From positions 744,001 to 808,000 of the forward strand of contig JBAIAA010000518.1 of the NCBI GenBank assembly GCA_037893245.1: 64,000 bases of DNA, written 5' to 3'. Source of the DNA: Crossaster papposus. Taxonomy: Eukaryota > Echinodermata > Asteroidea > Velatida > Solasteridae. Numbering within the stretch: the stretch's first letter is position 1; every line of letters begins with the position of its first letter. Below are positions 63,745 through 64,000 of this stretch, piece by piece. The notes under the pieces were generated by a model. The model saw only the letters and a list, made by a program, of their open reading frames with translations, was not told the origin of the DNA and made no database searches. Both the position numbers and the translations under genes were made by a program.

Positions 63745-64000
63745 TTGTACTGCATTAAGGTGCTGCGGCGCATTTTGCAGCCACTGCCAGGAACACTGGG
63801 GCAAACTCCTACTCTTAGCGATGAGTGTTACTGGGTCCTTTCACTTGCATTACACAACACACAGGATCTACATGTTTACGTCCCATCCGAAAGACGAAGC
63901 AATAGTGGTAAAGTGCCTTGCTTAAGGACACACGTGTCAAGACCGGGACTCGAACCCACACTCTGCTGATCAGAAACACCAGAGCTTGAGTCCCCGTGCT
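63745..64000 (-). repeat. SINE, tRNA-Leu/Ser-like family, cut by window edge
   Basis: Same body as 61365-61760 ('gccactgccaggaacactgg', 'acgtcccatccgaaagacga'). The tRNA-like head continues past 64000. Confidence 0.8.

Overview
This window is eukaryotic nuclear DNA from an animal. It has spliced genes with small coding exons, long introns packed with fold-back elements and MITEs, tRNA-derived SINEs, DIRS/tyrosine-recombinase retrotransposons and long homopolymer tracts. The repeats and gene types fit a marine invertebrate deuterostome. An echinoderm, possibly a sea star, is my inference; no marker settles it. There are no bacterial features.

Genes, left to right. (1) Minus strand, 4721 down to 478: the first five coding exons (128 codons) of a short-chain dehydrogenase resembling HSD17B14; the gene continues past the left edge. 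(2) Minus strand, 13609 to 11987: a two-exon gene joining a signal-peptide exon to a complete profilin domain. (3) Plus strand, 35491 to 39212: a two-exon single-pass membrane protein with an acidic, Ser/Pro-rich ectodomain of 112-residue repeats. (4) Plus strand, 48719 to 50494: a second signal-peptide plus profilin gene with the same structure as (2). (5) Plus strand, 54018 to the right edge: the first seven coding exons (470 codons) of a KIF17-type kinesin-2 motor. A possible last exon of an unrecognised gene lies at 52600-52826 on the minus strand.

Mobile DNA fills most of the rest. A decayed tyrosine-recombinase retroelement (about 19110-23522) and a DIRS-1-type element (26303-31588) both run on the minus strand. 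The DIRS element shows both non-identical termini and an internal complementary region that preserves the joined circle ends around AATT. A 2.2 kb fold-back element (16860-19039) has arms made of GTCGAC/GTCGCC tandem repeats and a 6-bp target duplication. At least four fold-back or MITE families recur, two of them using TTAA targets and inserted into each other. Segmental copies at 13.7-16.8 kb act as empty-site references for three insertions.

The most interesting signal is the pair of putative secreted profilins. Profilin is normally a cytosolic actin-binding protein. Here two loci 36 kb apart both encode a conserved signal peptide, a variable spacer, a phase-0 GTAAGT donor, and a 140-residue profilin exon that begins exactly where the usual initiator Met would be and has no Met of its own there. 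Splice joins were read by eye and have not been tested against transcripts.
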